Assembly (NCBI GenBank): GCA_903928055.1
Contig: CAIYPG010000059.1
Coordinates: forward strand, 1 to 60,827
Origin: an uncultured beta proteobacterium
GTDB taxonomy: Bacteria > Pseudomonadota > Gammaproteobacteria > Burkholderiales > SG8-39
Length of the DNA: 60,827 bases
Direction: 5' to 3'
Position 1 is the stretch's first letter; the number at the start of each line of letters is the position of its first letter. The notes below the pieces were generated by a model, which saw nothing but the letters and a program-made list of their open reading frames with translations, searched no databases and had not been told where the DNA came from. Shown here one piece after another: positions 8,743-16,769 of the stretch. The position numbers and the translations under genes were made by a program.

Positions 8743-10176
8743 ATGTCTGACATGAATCGCATCATCGTCTGCGGCGGCGGCCTCGCCGGCCTGGTCGCGG
8801 GTATCACGGCCTTGCAGGCGGGTGTGCCCGTCACCCTGTTCGAGAAGGCGCCCGAGCCCGGCGGCAATGCGGCCATCTCGGGTGGCGTGATCTGGGCACT
8901 CAATGAATATGAGCGCATACGCGCCGACATTCCGGATGGCGATCCGGTGCTGCAATGGCTGGTCTATGAGAATGTCGATGCAGCGCTTGGCTGGCTGGAG
9001 TCCCAGGGCGCAAAGCTCAGTGCCTATGAGGAGCGCCGCGAACTCGGGCGTCGCGAACGGCGAATGGCGCCAACGCAGGCCATTGCCGCGCTGGTCGCGC
9101 GCTTTGAACAACTGGGTGGCGTGCTGCGTACCGGCTGTGCGCTCGAATCGCTGATCACCGAAGGCGGTGCAGTGTGCGGCGCGCGCATCGTCAATGGTGA
9201 AGTCACTCACGATGAGCCGGCGGGCGCAGTCATCATTGCCACCGGCGGTTTCCAGGGCAATCCGGAACTGCTTGCGCGCTATGTCGTCCGCGATCCGGAC
9301 CAGCTCTACCTGCGCGGCAATCCCTGGAGCACGGGCGATGGCCTGCTGGCTGCCATGCAGGTGGGCGCCTCGGCCTCGGGAGGCCTGGATACCTTCTACG
9401 GACATGCGCTTGCCGCACCACCAGCCCGCTTTTCCAAACTTGAATTCCGCGACTACACGCAGTGGTATGGCCAGCAGTCCGTGGCCGTCAACCTGCGCGG
9501 TGAGCGCTTTGCCGACGAATCGGATGGCAGTTCGGAGCACGCGCTCAACCAGCGCCTTGCCCGGCAGCCGCAGGGCCGCGGCTTCTACATCGTGGATCAG
9601 GACCAGTATGAATCACCGGCCGTTCGCGGCAAGGAACTGCTCACGCGCGTGATCATCGAGCGGGCCCGCGCTGCGAATGCACCGCTGGTTGTCGCCGGGT
9701 CACTCGAAGAACTCTGCCGTGGCTTGGCAATGCATGGCGTGCCGCCTGCACGACTGCTGCAGACGCTGACCGAATACCAGCGCCTGACCGGCAGCGGTGC
9801 GGCCGATGAACTCGTGCCGCCGCGCAAGGCGAACCGCATTGGCCTGTCGCGTCCACCCTTCTATGCCGTGGGCGTGCGGGCTTCGATCACCTTCACCATG
9901 GGCGGCCTGCGCATCGACGAATGCGCCCGGGTATTGCGGCGTGCCGGCAGCAGTTCACCCCTTGCAGACCTGCCGCCGGAGCGATTGACCGCGACCCTGC
10001 AATCCGGTGTGCTCGCCATCGGGCCGGACTACCGTCAAAGCGCTATCCGGGGCCTCTACGCAGCGGGCACCGATGCCGGCAATATCTGCCACTTCGGTTA
10101 CATGGGTGGATTGGGACCGGCACTGGTGACCGGACGTACCGCAGGCGCCAATGCCGCAGGTTTCCTGCATGCCTAG
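8743..10176 (+). CDS. FAD-dependent oxidoreductase (FAD_binding_2 family)
   Basis: The 477-residue flavoprotein has the nucleotide-binding fold right at the N-terminus (RIIVCGGGLAGLVAG), an FEK acidic end of strand two, a middle substrate domain, and a C-terminal LYAAGTDAGNICHFGYMGG flavin segment. It resembles fumarate reductase-like and tricarballylate dehydrogenase-like enzymes, which oxidise a C-C bond next to a carboxylate. A TTG 48 bases upstream is possible but adds non-conserved residues; a second ATG three codons in is also possible. It is divergent from a paralogous flavoprotein and followed by a Bug receptor gene, suggesting import and oxidation of an organic acid. Confidence 0.84.
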   Translation: MSDMNRIIVCGGGLAGLVAGITALQAGVPVTLFEKAPEPGGNAAISGGVIWALNEYERIRADIPDGDPVLQWLVYENVDAALGWLESQGAKLSAYEERRELGRRERRMAPTQAIAALVARFEQLGGVLRTGCALESLITEGGAVCGARIVNGEVTHDEPAGAVIIATGGFQGNPELLARYVVRDPDQLYLRGNPWSTGDGLLAAMQVGASASGGLDTFYGHALAAPPARFSKLEFRDYTQWYGQQSVAVNLRGERFADESDGSSEHALNQRLARQPQGRGFYIVDQDQYESPAVRGKELLTRVIIERARAANAPLVVAGSLEELCRGLAMHGVPPARLLQTLTEYQRLTGSGAADELVPPRKANRIGLSRPPFYAVGVRASITFTMGGLRIDECARVLRRAGSSSPLADLPPERLTATLQSGVLAIGPDYRQSAIRGLYAAGTDAGNICHFGYMGGLGPALVTGRTAGANAAGFLHA

Positions 10177-10380
10177 ATCAGGTGGCAGGCGACGCCAACT
10201 CAACGCCGGACTATGTTTTTATAATGATCACTTTCATATTTCAATAGCTATTCCAAGAGATAAATCAGAATAATTATTATCGCCATTAATCCAGAAAACA
10301 TCAGCACGGCAAGGGCCGGGCTTTCAAGGCACTGACAGGCGCATCGGCAGGAGCCGCTTCCTTGTGCATTGAGGTACGCT

Positions 10381-10409
10381 CCACTACACTTTTTCTGCGG
10401 CCCACTACA
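10381..10409 (+). promoter_or_regulatory. Direct repeat CCACTACA with 21-bp period before a Bug gene
   Basis: Two copies of CCACTACA start 21 bp apart, two helical turns, about 50 bp upstream of the receptor start. The remaining ~280 bp between the flavoprotein and this receptor is AT-rich, with a perfect TATAAT at about 10220 but no good -35. An activator-binding site is plausible; no evidence identifies the regulator. Confidence 0.35.
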
Positions 10410-10460
10410 ATCCATTCTTCAATCCGGCCGATCCAATAACCGCTACGCGGGAGAATTCCA

Positions 10461-11438
10461 ATGACAGCCATTTCGAAATTACGCGTTGTTCTCGCCTGCG
10501 CCTCCGCGTGCGCGACCCTGGCCACCATCGATCAGGCCGCAGCACAGGCGTTTCCCACGAAGCCCATCCGCATCGTGACCGCCGGCGTCGGCGGTGGCAG
10601 CGATTACACCTCGCGCCTGATCGGGCAGGCGATCTCCGGCCCCCTGGGGCAACCGGTCATTGTCGACAATCGTCCGAGCGGCGTGATTCCCGGTGAGACA
10701 GTGGCGAAGGCCGCGCCCGACGGCCATACGCTGCTCTGCACGAGCAACACGCTATGGCTCACGCCGCTGCTGCGCAATGACGTGCCCTATGACCCGGTGC
10801 GCGATTTCGCCACGGTGTCATGGACGAACACCCAGCCCATCATCCTCGTCGTGCATCCGTCCTTGCCGGTGAGCAATGTGAAAGAGCTGATCGCGCTGGC
10901 GAAGGCGCACCCGGAGAAGATGAACTACTCGACCGGAACGGTGGGCACGATCGGACACCTCGCTGGCGAACTGTTCAACATCATGGCGGGCACGGCGATC
11001 ACGCGCGTGTCGTACAAGAGCGGCGGTTCCGAAACGGCCGACCTGATCTCCGGGACGGTGCAGATGACCTTCGGCAGTTCCGCCTCCGTGTTGCCACAGG
11101 TGAGGAGCGGCAAGCTGAAAATCATCGCCGTGGCATCGCCGAACCCGACCTACCTTGCACCGGGCGTGCCGACCATTACGTCATCGGGCCTGCCGGGCTT
11201 CGAGACCTCGGGCACGATAACCGGCATGTGGGCGCCGGCCAAAACCCCGGCACCGGCAATCGCGCGCCTCAATCAGGAAATCGTCCGCTTCCTGAAAACG
11301 CCTGAAGCGAAGGAACGTTTCCAGACGCAGGGTGCAGAAGCCTACGGCAGCACGCCGGAAGAATTCGCCGCCGCCATCAAGACCGACATCGCGCGCTGGG
11401 GCAAGATCATCAAGGACCTGAACATTCGCGACGAATAA
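10461..11438 (+). CDS. Bug family periplasmic receptor (orphan)
   Basis: The 325-residue receptor has a signal peptide cut near residue 29 (AAAQ|AFPTKPIR). Its ligand loop, GVGGGSDYTSR, keeps the Gly-rich segment and the carboxylate-binding Asp. GGGAGAAT precedes the ATG by a normal spacing. It follows a FAD-dependent oxidoreductase gene and precedes an SDR-family gene, with no permease nearby. That fits a small organic-acid uptake and oxidation unit borrowing TctA/TctB subunits, although a sensory role cannot be excluded. Confidence 0.9.
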   Translation: MTAISKLRVVLACASACATLATIDQAAAQAFPTKPIRIVTAGVGGGSDYTSRLIGQAISGPLGQPVIVDNRPSGVIPGETVAKAAPDGHTLLCTSNTLWLTPLLRNDVPYDPVRDFATVSWTNTQPIILVVHPSLPVSNVKELIALAKAHPEKMNYSTGTVGTIGHLAGELFNIMAGTAITRVSYKSGGSETADLISGTVQMTFGSSASVLPQVRSGKLKIIAVASPNPTYLAPGVPTITSSGLPGFETSGTITGMWAPAKTPAPAIARLNQEIVRFLKTPEAKERFQTQGAEAYGSTPEEFAAAIKTDIARWGKIIKDLNIRDE

Positions 11439-11448
11439 AGGCCTCGCG

Positions 11449-11512
11449 CCCTCTCTGTGAGGTAGAGGGCTTTTCTCCCTTCTCCCCCGGGGAGAAGGGC
11501 CGGGGATGAGGG
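11449..11512. repeat. Dispersed palindromic CT-rich repeat, copy A
   Basis: Two adjacent hairpins (GCCCTCT...AGAGGGC and CTTCTCCCC...GGGGAGAAG) end in GGGGATGAGGG. The second half is nearly identical over some 45 bp to the copy inside the GST gene at 29278-29355. It sits between the receptor and SDR genes and could also work as a transcript end. Confidence 0.8.
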
Positions 11513-11578
11513 AAAGATTTGAAACAAAAACGCCGGGATTATTTTTGAGATGACTTGCAGCAACAGGAGAAGGCAACA

Positions 11579-12331
11579 ATGGATCTGCAATTGAAGGGCA
11601 AGACTGCGCTGGTCACGGGCGCAAGCATGGGCATCGGGCGCGCGATCGCCAAAAGCCTGGCGCTGGAAGGCGTGAGGGTCTGCATCACTGCGCGCCGCGG
11701 TGAAATGCTTGAAGCGCTGTCAAAGGAAATCGTCGCTGCAGGCGGCGAAGCCCCGCACATCGTGCTGCAGGACATGATGGCCGAGGATGCAGCGAAGCGC
11801 CTCAACGACGCCGCGTACACGGCGCTGGGCCGGATCGACATCCTGGTGAACAGCGCGGGCGGCAGCCGCAGCCTCAAGCTGGATTCCGCCGAGGAAGAGT
11901 GGATGGAGCAGATGACGCTCAACTTCACGCGCGTCCGCCAGCTTGCGCTGCTGGTGGTACAGGGCATGATCAGGAACAACTGGGGCCGCATCATCAACAT
12001 CAGCGGCAAGTCGGAGCCGTCCAACCTGTCCGGCGCGCCACCCGCGAAAGCCGGGCTGCACCTGTTCGCCAAAGCGCTGTCACGCGACGTAGGCAAGCAT
12101 GGCATCACCGTCAACAGCATCGCGCCGGGCAAGATCATGAGCGAGCAGATCCGGCGCAAATACTCGCCCGAGCTGCGCGCGAATCAGTCGGCGAAAGAAA
12201 TACCGGTGGGCCGTTATGGAGAGCCGGAAGAGCTCGCTGTGCTCGCCACCTTCCTGGCCTCGCCGCTGGCCTGTTACATCACGGGGACGGTGATTCCGGT
12301 GGATGGGGGGCTGCGGAAGTATGCGTATTAA
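11579..12331 (+). CDS. SDR-family protein lacking the usual catalytic Tyr
   Basis: The 250-residue Rossmann protein has TGASMGIG at 13-20 and NSAGG at 91-95 of the classical SDR pattern. The ATG follows AGGAGAAGGCAAC. Ser142 (ISGKSEP) is at the expected catalytic position, but the YxxxK motif reads APPAK, so residue 153 is Ala while Lys157 is kept. Such GKSEP-type SDRs form a divergent group that probably uses another acid/base or a different reaction. The NSIAPG block after the active site is conserved. A misread base cannot explain the change from a Tyr codon to GCG. Substrate unknown; the upstream Bug gene suggests a hydroxy- or keto-acid. Confidence 0.87.
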   Translation: MDLQLKGKTALVTGASMGIGRAIAKSLALEGVRVCITARRGEMLEALSKEIVAAGGEAPHIVLQDMMAEDAAKRLNDAAYTALGRIDILVNSAGGSRSLKLDSAEEEWMEQMTLNFTRVRQLALLVVQGMIRNNWGRIINISGKSEPSNLSGAPPAKAGLHLFAKALSRDVGKHGITVNSIAPGKIMSEQIRRKYSPELRANQSAKEIPVGRYGEPEELAVLATFLASPLACYITGTVIPVDGGLRKYAY

Positions 12332-12370
12332 GTGCTGGAAGCGAATACCCGCAGGAGCGTGATGCTACTC

Positions 12371-12393
12371 GGCGCGGCGCTTCGGGCCGCGCC
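12371..12393. terminator. GC-rich hairpin after the SDR gene
   Basis: GGCGCGGC and GCCGCGCC enclose a 7-nt loop between the SDR gene and the oppositely oriented three-repeat protein gene. There is no T-run, so it is a structural barrier at best; the position between convergent genes supports termination. Confidence 0.4.
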
Positions 12394-12419
12394 CGTCTAA
12401 GCGGGAAGGCACGGCCCGG

Positions 12420-13154
12420 CTATTCGCACCACACGTCACACTTCTCACGAGTCCGCAGGTTTAGCAGCGTTGCGCTTGCACAAGCACCGTAAGGACTTCC
12501 ATCGAGAAAAATGACTTCATCCCCCTCTTCCCACCCCAGACAGAATGTCTGGGCTTCAAATTTTTCTCCGTTTATGACGAAGAACTCATCGTTGTGAGCT
12601 ACCTCAATCTCATAACTCTCGCGGCTTGGACTACGGCTCGGATTACCGGAACGCTGCCGAGGTGCACGAGATGTTCCGACAGGTGGTTTTTGCGGAACGG
12701 ACTGAGTACCACGCAGCGCTGCTGACTCTCTTTCGACACATGAAATATATAGGCTCGGACCGAGGGATAGCGGACAGGTGTTCGACAACCATTGCTTTTG
12801 TTCTTTAGTAAGAGATGAAATATTCAAATGAGCATTTGCCAGAGCTGCATTTTCGCGAGTGAGGCAGCTAATGGCCAGAGATGGGCCAAGGGAGTCAGGA
12901 CAACTGCGTATTACCCAAGCCTGCAACTCAGGCCTGAGACGCGATAGATCCGGTTTGCCACGCGAAGCGGCGGACGCTTCCCGCACAATACAGGTCGACC
13001 AGAGAGACGGGCCAAGACTACGAGGACATGAACGATTAACCCAATCGCGCATGTCTTGTTGAAGTTTGGATAGGGCAACGTCTGGGCTTTGAGCTACAGC
13101 CGTTTGAACTATCAGAATAGCAACAATTGTGAAGGTCTTCGTTAGCAAACGCAT
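12420..13154 (-). CDS. Secreted protein with three 42-residue Cys/SLGPSL repeats
   Basis: The 244-residue protein has a signal peptide (about residues 1-21). It then has three consecutive 42-residue repeats at about 28-69, 70-111 and 112-153, each with W(V/L)xx(S/T)CPxSLGPSL, a Cys seven residues after GPSL begins, and a following RExA/S helix. The two Cys per repeat could form a disulfide in the periplasm. A basic Ser/Pro linker leads to a C-terminal module of about 65 residues rich in acidic and aromatic positions with four Cys. The ATG behind GGGAAATC was chosen; another ATG lies five codons upstream. Base composition is visibly lower in GC than the neighbours, suggesting transfer. Function unknown. 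Confidence 0.8.
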   Translation of the reverse strand: MRLLTKTFTIVAILIVQTAVAQSPDVALSKLQQDMRDWVNRSCPRSLGPSLWSTCIVREASAASRGKPDLSRLRPELQAWVIRSCPDSLGPSLAISCLTRENAALANAHLNISSLTKEQKQWLSNTCPLSLGPSLYISCVERESAALRGTQSVPQKPPVGTSRAPRQRSGNPSRSPSRESYEIEVAHNDEFFVINGEKFEAQTFCLGWEEGDEVIFLDGSPYGACASATLLNLRTREKCDVWCE

Positions 13155-13253
13155 GGTGATTTCCCGCATCTAACGTCCCCGCCCACCGGCGCGCGCGCCG
13201 AGCGATACATGCAGCAGACAGCGGCACCGCGCGCGTCCGTGAGCGGCATGCTT

Positions 13254-13922
13254 TTAGGGCGCATCCCACTTGGAGACATTTTCTTTCACTCCTTCTATGA
13301 AGCTCTCAAATGCGTCCGCAAGACTTACTCGGCCGGCAACCTCTTTGTTGTATGCCTCTACCTTTCCTTTGTCGAAAGCAGCACCAACATAGATACCCGG
13401 CTCAGAAAAGGAGATTTGATTTGCGAGTGTCAACCGACTGATGTGGCTGTACTTATGATAGAAGTTCTGTCCATTCTTCATGGGCTCCGCCGCGTTCGCC
13501 TTTAGACCCAACTTATCCCAGTTCCGAAGGACGTCCCGCACTGCATCGTTGCTGGAATACTTATCCGCGACAAAGCGATCAAGGAACCCCAAATTCTTGC
13601 CTGAACACAAGAGGGCCAAGGCAATTGATTCCACGACCTGACGGAATAGATTGCCGGCGGCAACAATATGTCCGGACAGGAATAGTTTGAATGACAAGAC
13701 GTGCAATGTGATGGCTGCATAGGACAGTGCCGCTACGTAGCCGCGCTTCTCGTCTTTTGCGTCACTGTCGAGAGGTCTCCATGCAACTATGGCGCGGGCC
13801 ATAGCCTCGGAAAACCTCTTTGCGTCGGCGTCGTACAGTTTGACGTACTCTGAACGGACCTCAGAATCGTCGGACAGGAGTTCCTTGTAGATGGTGTCGC
13901 GCGCTTGCTCGAACGTTTCCAT
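13254..13922 (-). CDS. Hypothetical helical protein in a low-GC patch
   Basis: The 222-residue, mostly helical protein is not recognised with confidence. A central segment (LFRQVVESIALALLCSG, residues near 93-109) resembles the helical core of abortive-infection or HEPN-like proteins of the DUF5677 type, but no catalytic motif (RxxxxH) is evident. There is no signal peptide or clear membrane span. Codon use is much less GC-rich than the surrounding genes, which points to horizontal acquisition together with the preceding secreted-repeat gene. Its upstream region contains palindromes that look like an operator. A defence or stress role is only a speculation from context. Confidence 0.7.
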   Translation of the reverse strand: METFEQARDTIYKELLSDDSEVRSEYVKLYDADAKRFSEAMARAIVAWRPLDSDAKDEKRGYVAALSYAAITLHVLSFKLFLSGHIVAAGNLFRQVVESIALALLCSGKNLGFLDRFVADKYSSNDAVRDVLRNWDKLGLKANAAEPMKNGQNFYHKYSHISRLTLANQISFSEPGIYVGAAFDKGKVEAYNKEVAGRVSLADAFESFIEGVKENVSKWDAP

Positions 13923-13970
13923 CCAGGCGCCCTAACTAGTAACAGATGTAATTGCAGAGCATGCTAAAAC

Positions 13971-14049
13971 CATATACCTGTATATGCAATCATCTATCTA
14001 TATAAGGCACTACGTAAGAGCAAATGGGTTTTCCCATATACCCATATAC
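13971..14049 (-). promoter_or_regulatory. Palindrome and tandem CATATAC words upstream of the hypothetical gene
   Basis: A perfect 16-bp palindrome (CATATAC-CT-GTATATG, 13971-13986) lies about 50 bp upstream of the start of the low-GC gene. The same word CATATAC recurs at 14035-14041 and 14043-14049 as an 8-bp tandem CCCATATA repeat. Such a cluster in an AT-rich promoter region is typical of an operator for a dimeric repressor. The cognate regulator is not in this window. Confidence 0.5.
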
Positions 14050-14098
14050 AAGTCACAATCCAGTACAAGCCTCGCTTTTTAAGTGAGGCCGCAACCCT

Positions 14099-14650
14099 TC
14101 ACCGCTTCGGAATCGTCCAGAAATGAATCGCCCGGTCGCGCGCGTTCACGTGCACATACACGGTGCGCTCGGGCTTCCAGTCGCCCATGTCGTGAAGGTG
14201 CGAGACGATGCGCGTGCCGGGCTTCAGGTCGGCGAGCAGCTTGGGGCGCAGTTGGAGGTTGATGTGCGGCCACAGGTAGAGCATCACCACTGTGGCGCTG
14301 CTGATGTCGCTCTTGAACAGGTCCTGGTTCAGGAATTCGATGCGCCCGGCCACGCCGGCCTTGCGGGCGTTCTCGCGGGCTTCGGCGATGCGCTGCGGAT
14401 CGATGTCCACGCACACGCCGCGGGCGCCGCGCTCCTTCACCGCGGCAATGACGATTCGCCCGTCGCCGCAGCCCAGGTCGAACACCACGTCGCTTGCGCC
14501 CACCTTCGCCATGTCCAGCATGGTCTGCACCACCGGCGTGACTGAAGGCTCGTAGGGAACGTCGGGTGCACGCAGCGGCTCGGTTTGAGCATGCGCCACG
14601 GTCACGGCCATCGCCAACAGGAGACCAGCGATCAGTAATCTGCCGTTCAT
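14099..14650 (-). CDS. Class I SAM-dependent methyltransferase-like protein with a signal peptide
   Basis: The 183-residue protein begins with an apparent signal peptide (about residues 1-22, ending AHAQ). It continues with a class I methyltransferase fold: motif I DLGCGDG at 58-64, an acidic ligand in VCVDIDP, and LNQDLF as motif II. GAAGGAGC before the ATG supports this start, which gives the signal peptide. Export is odd because SAM is cytosolic; similar exported methyltransferase-like proteins are known but their reaction is unclear. It stands alone between a low-GC patch and a repeat element. Whether the enzyme is active outside the cytosol is unknown. Confidence 0.82.
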   Translation of the reverse strand: MNGRLLIAGLLLAMAVTVAHAQTEPLRAPDVPYEPSVTPVVQTMLDMAKVGASDVVFDLGCGDGRIVIAAVKERGARGVCVDIDPQRIAEARENARKAGVAGRIEFLNQDLFKSDISSATVVMLYLWPHINLQLRPKLLADLKPGTRIVSHLHDMGDWKPERTVYVHVNARDRAIHFWTIPKR

Positions 14651-14699
14651 CGTTGCTCCTTCATTGTGCACATCAGCATGGAACTCATCTAAAAACCTT

Positions 14700-14764
14700 C
14701 CCTCACCCCTAACCCCTCTCCCCGAGGGAGAGGGGAAATTCTCCCTTCTCCGGCCTCGAGAAGA
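14700..14764. repeat. Dispersed palindromic CT-rich repeat, copy B
   Basis: CCCTCACCCC is followed by CCTCTCCCCGAGGGAGAGG, a strong hairpin, then a second, weaker CTTCTC...GAGAAG hairpin. It lies between the methyltransferase and ankyrin genes and belongs to the family also found at 11449, 23650, 25884 and 29278. Confidence 0.78.
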
Positions 14765-14781
14765 GCCGAGACGGCTTGTAG

Positions 14782-15474
14782 CTACCTGCCACCCGCCGCC
14801 CGCAACACATCCGCCACGGCGCCGTGGCCACGCTTCAGCGCATGCGCCAGCGGCGTCACGCCATCGCGATCCGCGAGATTGACCTTCGCACCGCGCGCCA
14901 CCAGCAACTTCGTAATCTCGATGTAACGCGGCCCGCCGTCGCCGAGGATCACGGTCTCCAGCAGCGCGCTCCAGCCGAGATTGTTGATGAAATCCACGTC
15001 AATGTTCGTTTTCAGCAGCTCGCGCACGGTTTCGACATGGCCGTGGTGGCAGGCAGGGATTAGCGCATTGCCGCCATAGCGGTTCACCACCTTGAAGTCC
15101 GACCGGCTGCGCGTGCCGGCGAGGATGAGCTTCAGGATTTCGAGGCGGCCTTCGGCGCCGGCATACAGGAAGGGGCTGTCCTGGATCGTGTCCTGCGCGT
15201 TGACGTCCGACCCGGCTTCGATCAGCAGGCGCGCCGCTTCGACGCGGTTGGCATGCGTGGCGGCGAGCAGGGCCGTGCGACCTCGCGCATCGCGCGCGTT
15301 CACGCTGACGCCCGAGGCCAGCAGCCGCTTCACCTGCGCGGCGTCACCCGCTTCGGCCGCGGCGATGAGTGCGGCATCCGCGCCCGTTGCGGTCCCGGCG
15401 GCCCGCACCGATGGCACAAGGATCATTGGCAGAACACACAGCATCACCGCCAGCCAGCGCTGCATTGCCCGCAT
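14782..15474 (-). CDS. Exported ankyrin-repeat protein
   Basis: The 230-residue protein has an N-terminal signal sequence (about 1-26) followed by ankyrin repeats. Typical DARGRTALLAATHANRVEAARLLIEAGSDVNAQD-like phases are present, in short form as GRTALLAA, DSPFLYAGAEGR, GNALIPACHHGHVETV and GVTPLAHALKRGH. Ankyrin stacks bind other proteins; in bacteria, small secreted ones are often periplasmic scaffolds or antidotes. Ten bases separate it from the MAPEG gene upstream, so the two may be co-transcribed. The partner is not apparent. Confidence 0.88.
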   Translation of the reverse strand: MRAMQRWLAVMLCVLPMILVPSVRAAGTATGADAALIAAAEAGDAAQVKRLLASGVSVNARDARGRTALLAATHANRVEAARLLIEAGSDVNAQDTIQDSPFLYAGAEGRLEILKLILAGTRSRSDFKVVNRYGGNALIPACHHGHVETVRELLKTNIDVDFINNLGWSALLETVILGDGGPRYIEITKLLVARGAKVNLADRDGVTPLAHALKRGHGAVADVLRAAGGR

Positions 15475-15484
15475 GCCTGAAGCC

Positions 15485-15904
15485 TCAGCCCGCGAAAAAC
15501 GCCCGGTGCCCGCTCAGCGCGAGATTGAGGCAGAGCAGGATCTCGACGGCGAGCACGGTGAAGGTGAGCGCCATGCCGATCACGCGGCGCTTCAGGCTGT
15601 AGGAAAAGGACAGCGTGTAGCCGTGGATCAGGCGCGCGACCAGCAGCACCACGCCGAGCGCATGCAGCACATAGACCGAGGTGTGGCCCTGTTCCAGCAT
15701 GACCATGAGCAGCAGCGCGAGTGGCACGTATTCCGCAAAATTGCCATGCGCGCGGATCGCGGCCAGCATGTCGGGATTGCCGCCATCCCCGAGGCTGGTC
15801 TTCGTGCTGGTGCGCATGCGGATGACGCGCACGCTCAGCACCACGTACCACAGCGTCAGCAGGGCCGCGTACAGCGGGGTGACAAACAGGAATCCATTGC
15901 CCAT
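15485..15904 (-). CDS. MAPEG family membrane protein
   Basis: The 139-residue protein has four predicted membrane helices. It carries the MAPEG pattern RAHGNFAEYVPLALLLM near residues 51-67, and HALGVVLLVARLIHGY later. MAPEG proteins are membrane glutathione-dependent transferases or relatives acting on lipophilic electrophiles; bacterial members are mostly uncharacterised. GAGGCGAAAGGAAACG precedes the ATG. It lies 10 bp upstream of the ankyrin gene on the same strand. Confidence is high for family, low for substrate. Confidence 0.9.
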   Translation of the reverse strand: MGNGFLFVTPLYAALLTLWYVVLSVRVIRMRTSTKTSLGDGGNPDMLAAIRAHGNFAEYVPLALLLMVMLEQGHTSVYVLHALGVVLLVARLIHGYTLSFSYSLKRRVIGMALTFTVLAVEILLCLNLALSGHRAFFAG

Positions 15905-15979
15905 GTCGTTTCCTTTCGCCTCCTCAGGTTGTGAGGGGCATTGTGCCAGTTGCGGCCGCCGCGCGCGGCCGGAATCGTT

Positions 15980-16723
15980 TCAGCCAAGCTGCAGCGCCCG
16001 CACCATGAGCGATACGCCGGTGATCAGCAGCACGATCTCCACCAGGCGCACCAGCATCTCGCGCGACATGCGCTTGAAGAGCTGCGAGGCGACGGCCACG
16101 CCGGCAAGGCCTGCGGGGATGACTGCAATCACGCTGATCAGCACGCGCATGTCCACCAAGCCCGTGACGATGAAGGCAATGCAGCGCATCGAGATACTGA
16201 AGATCGCAGTCATGGTCACCGTGGCGCGGTACTGCTCTTTCGTGAGCGGGCGATGGCTGAGATAGATCGCATAGGGCGGCCCGCCTGCGCCGAACAGCGT
16301 GCTGGTGATGCCGCCTGAAAAGCCGGCGAGCGTCGCCCAGCGCTGGCTGATGATGCGGCGGTCCTGGCGGGCCAGGAGGCCGTAGAGCGCAAACGCCGCC
16401 ACGAAAAAGCCCAGGGCCAGCATGCCGCCGCGACGCGGCAGGTTCACCAGCAGCCCGACGCCGATCAATGTGCCGACCAGCGTGAAGGGCACCATGCGCA
16501 TCACTTCCTCTTTCACCGCGAGGCGGGGATTCTCCAGGCCGACGCGCAGCGCATTGACGAGGTCGGCGAGACCGAACACCGCCAGCGAAAACGGCAGCGG
16601 CAGGAAATGCGAGGACACCGGAATCGTGAGCAGCGCCGAACCGAAGCCGGTGATGCCATAGATCAGCGCGCCGCCAAACGCGAGCGGCACCAGCCACAGC
16701 AGGAACTCCCAGGATTCGGTCAT
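15980..16723 (-). CDS. Sulfite exporter TauE/SafE family permease
   Basis: The 247-residue protein has about seven or eight membrane helices and the two-half TauE/SafE pattern: GGALIYGITGFGSALLTIP near residues 17-35 and GFSGGITSTLFGAGGPPYAIY in the second half. The family exports or imports small sulfur-containing or carboxylate anions. The substrate here is not evident from context. It lies downstream of the Ugp-like operon but is separated from it by a tandem repeat, so it is probably transcribed separately or by read-through. Confidence 0.9.
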   Translation of the reverse strand: MTESWEFLLWLVPLAFGGALIYGITGFGSALLTIPVSSHFLPLPFSLAVFGLADLVNALRVGLENPRLAVKEEVMRMVPFTLVGTLIGVGLLVNLPRRGGMLALGFFVAAFALYGLLARQDRRIISQRWATLAGFSGGITSTLFGAGGPPYAIYLSHRPLTKEQYRATVTMTAIFSISMRCIAFIVTGLVDMRVLISVIAVIPAGLAGVAVASQLFKRMSREMLVRLVEIVLLITGVSLMVRALQLG

Positions 16724-16769
16724 GGCATCTTCGGGTCAGGGAGGCCCAAAGATACTCCATCCGCCCTCA

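Noticed and set aside
11449..11512. CT-rich repeats taken as a CRISPR array
   Set aside because: Copies are far apart, lack regular spacers and have hairpins typical of intergenic palindromic elements; no cas genes exist here.
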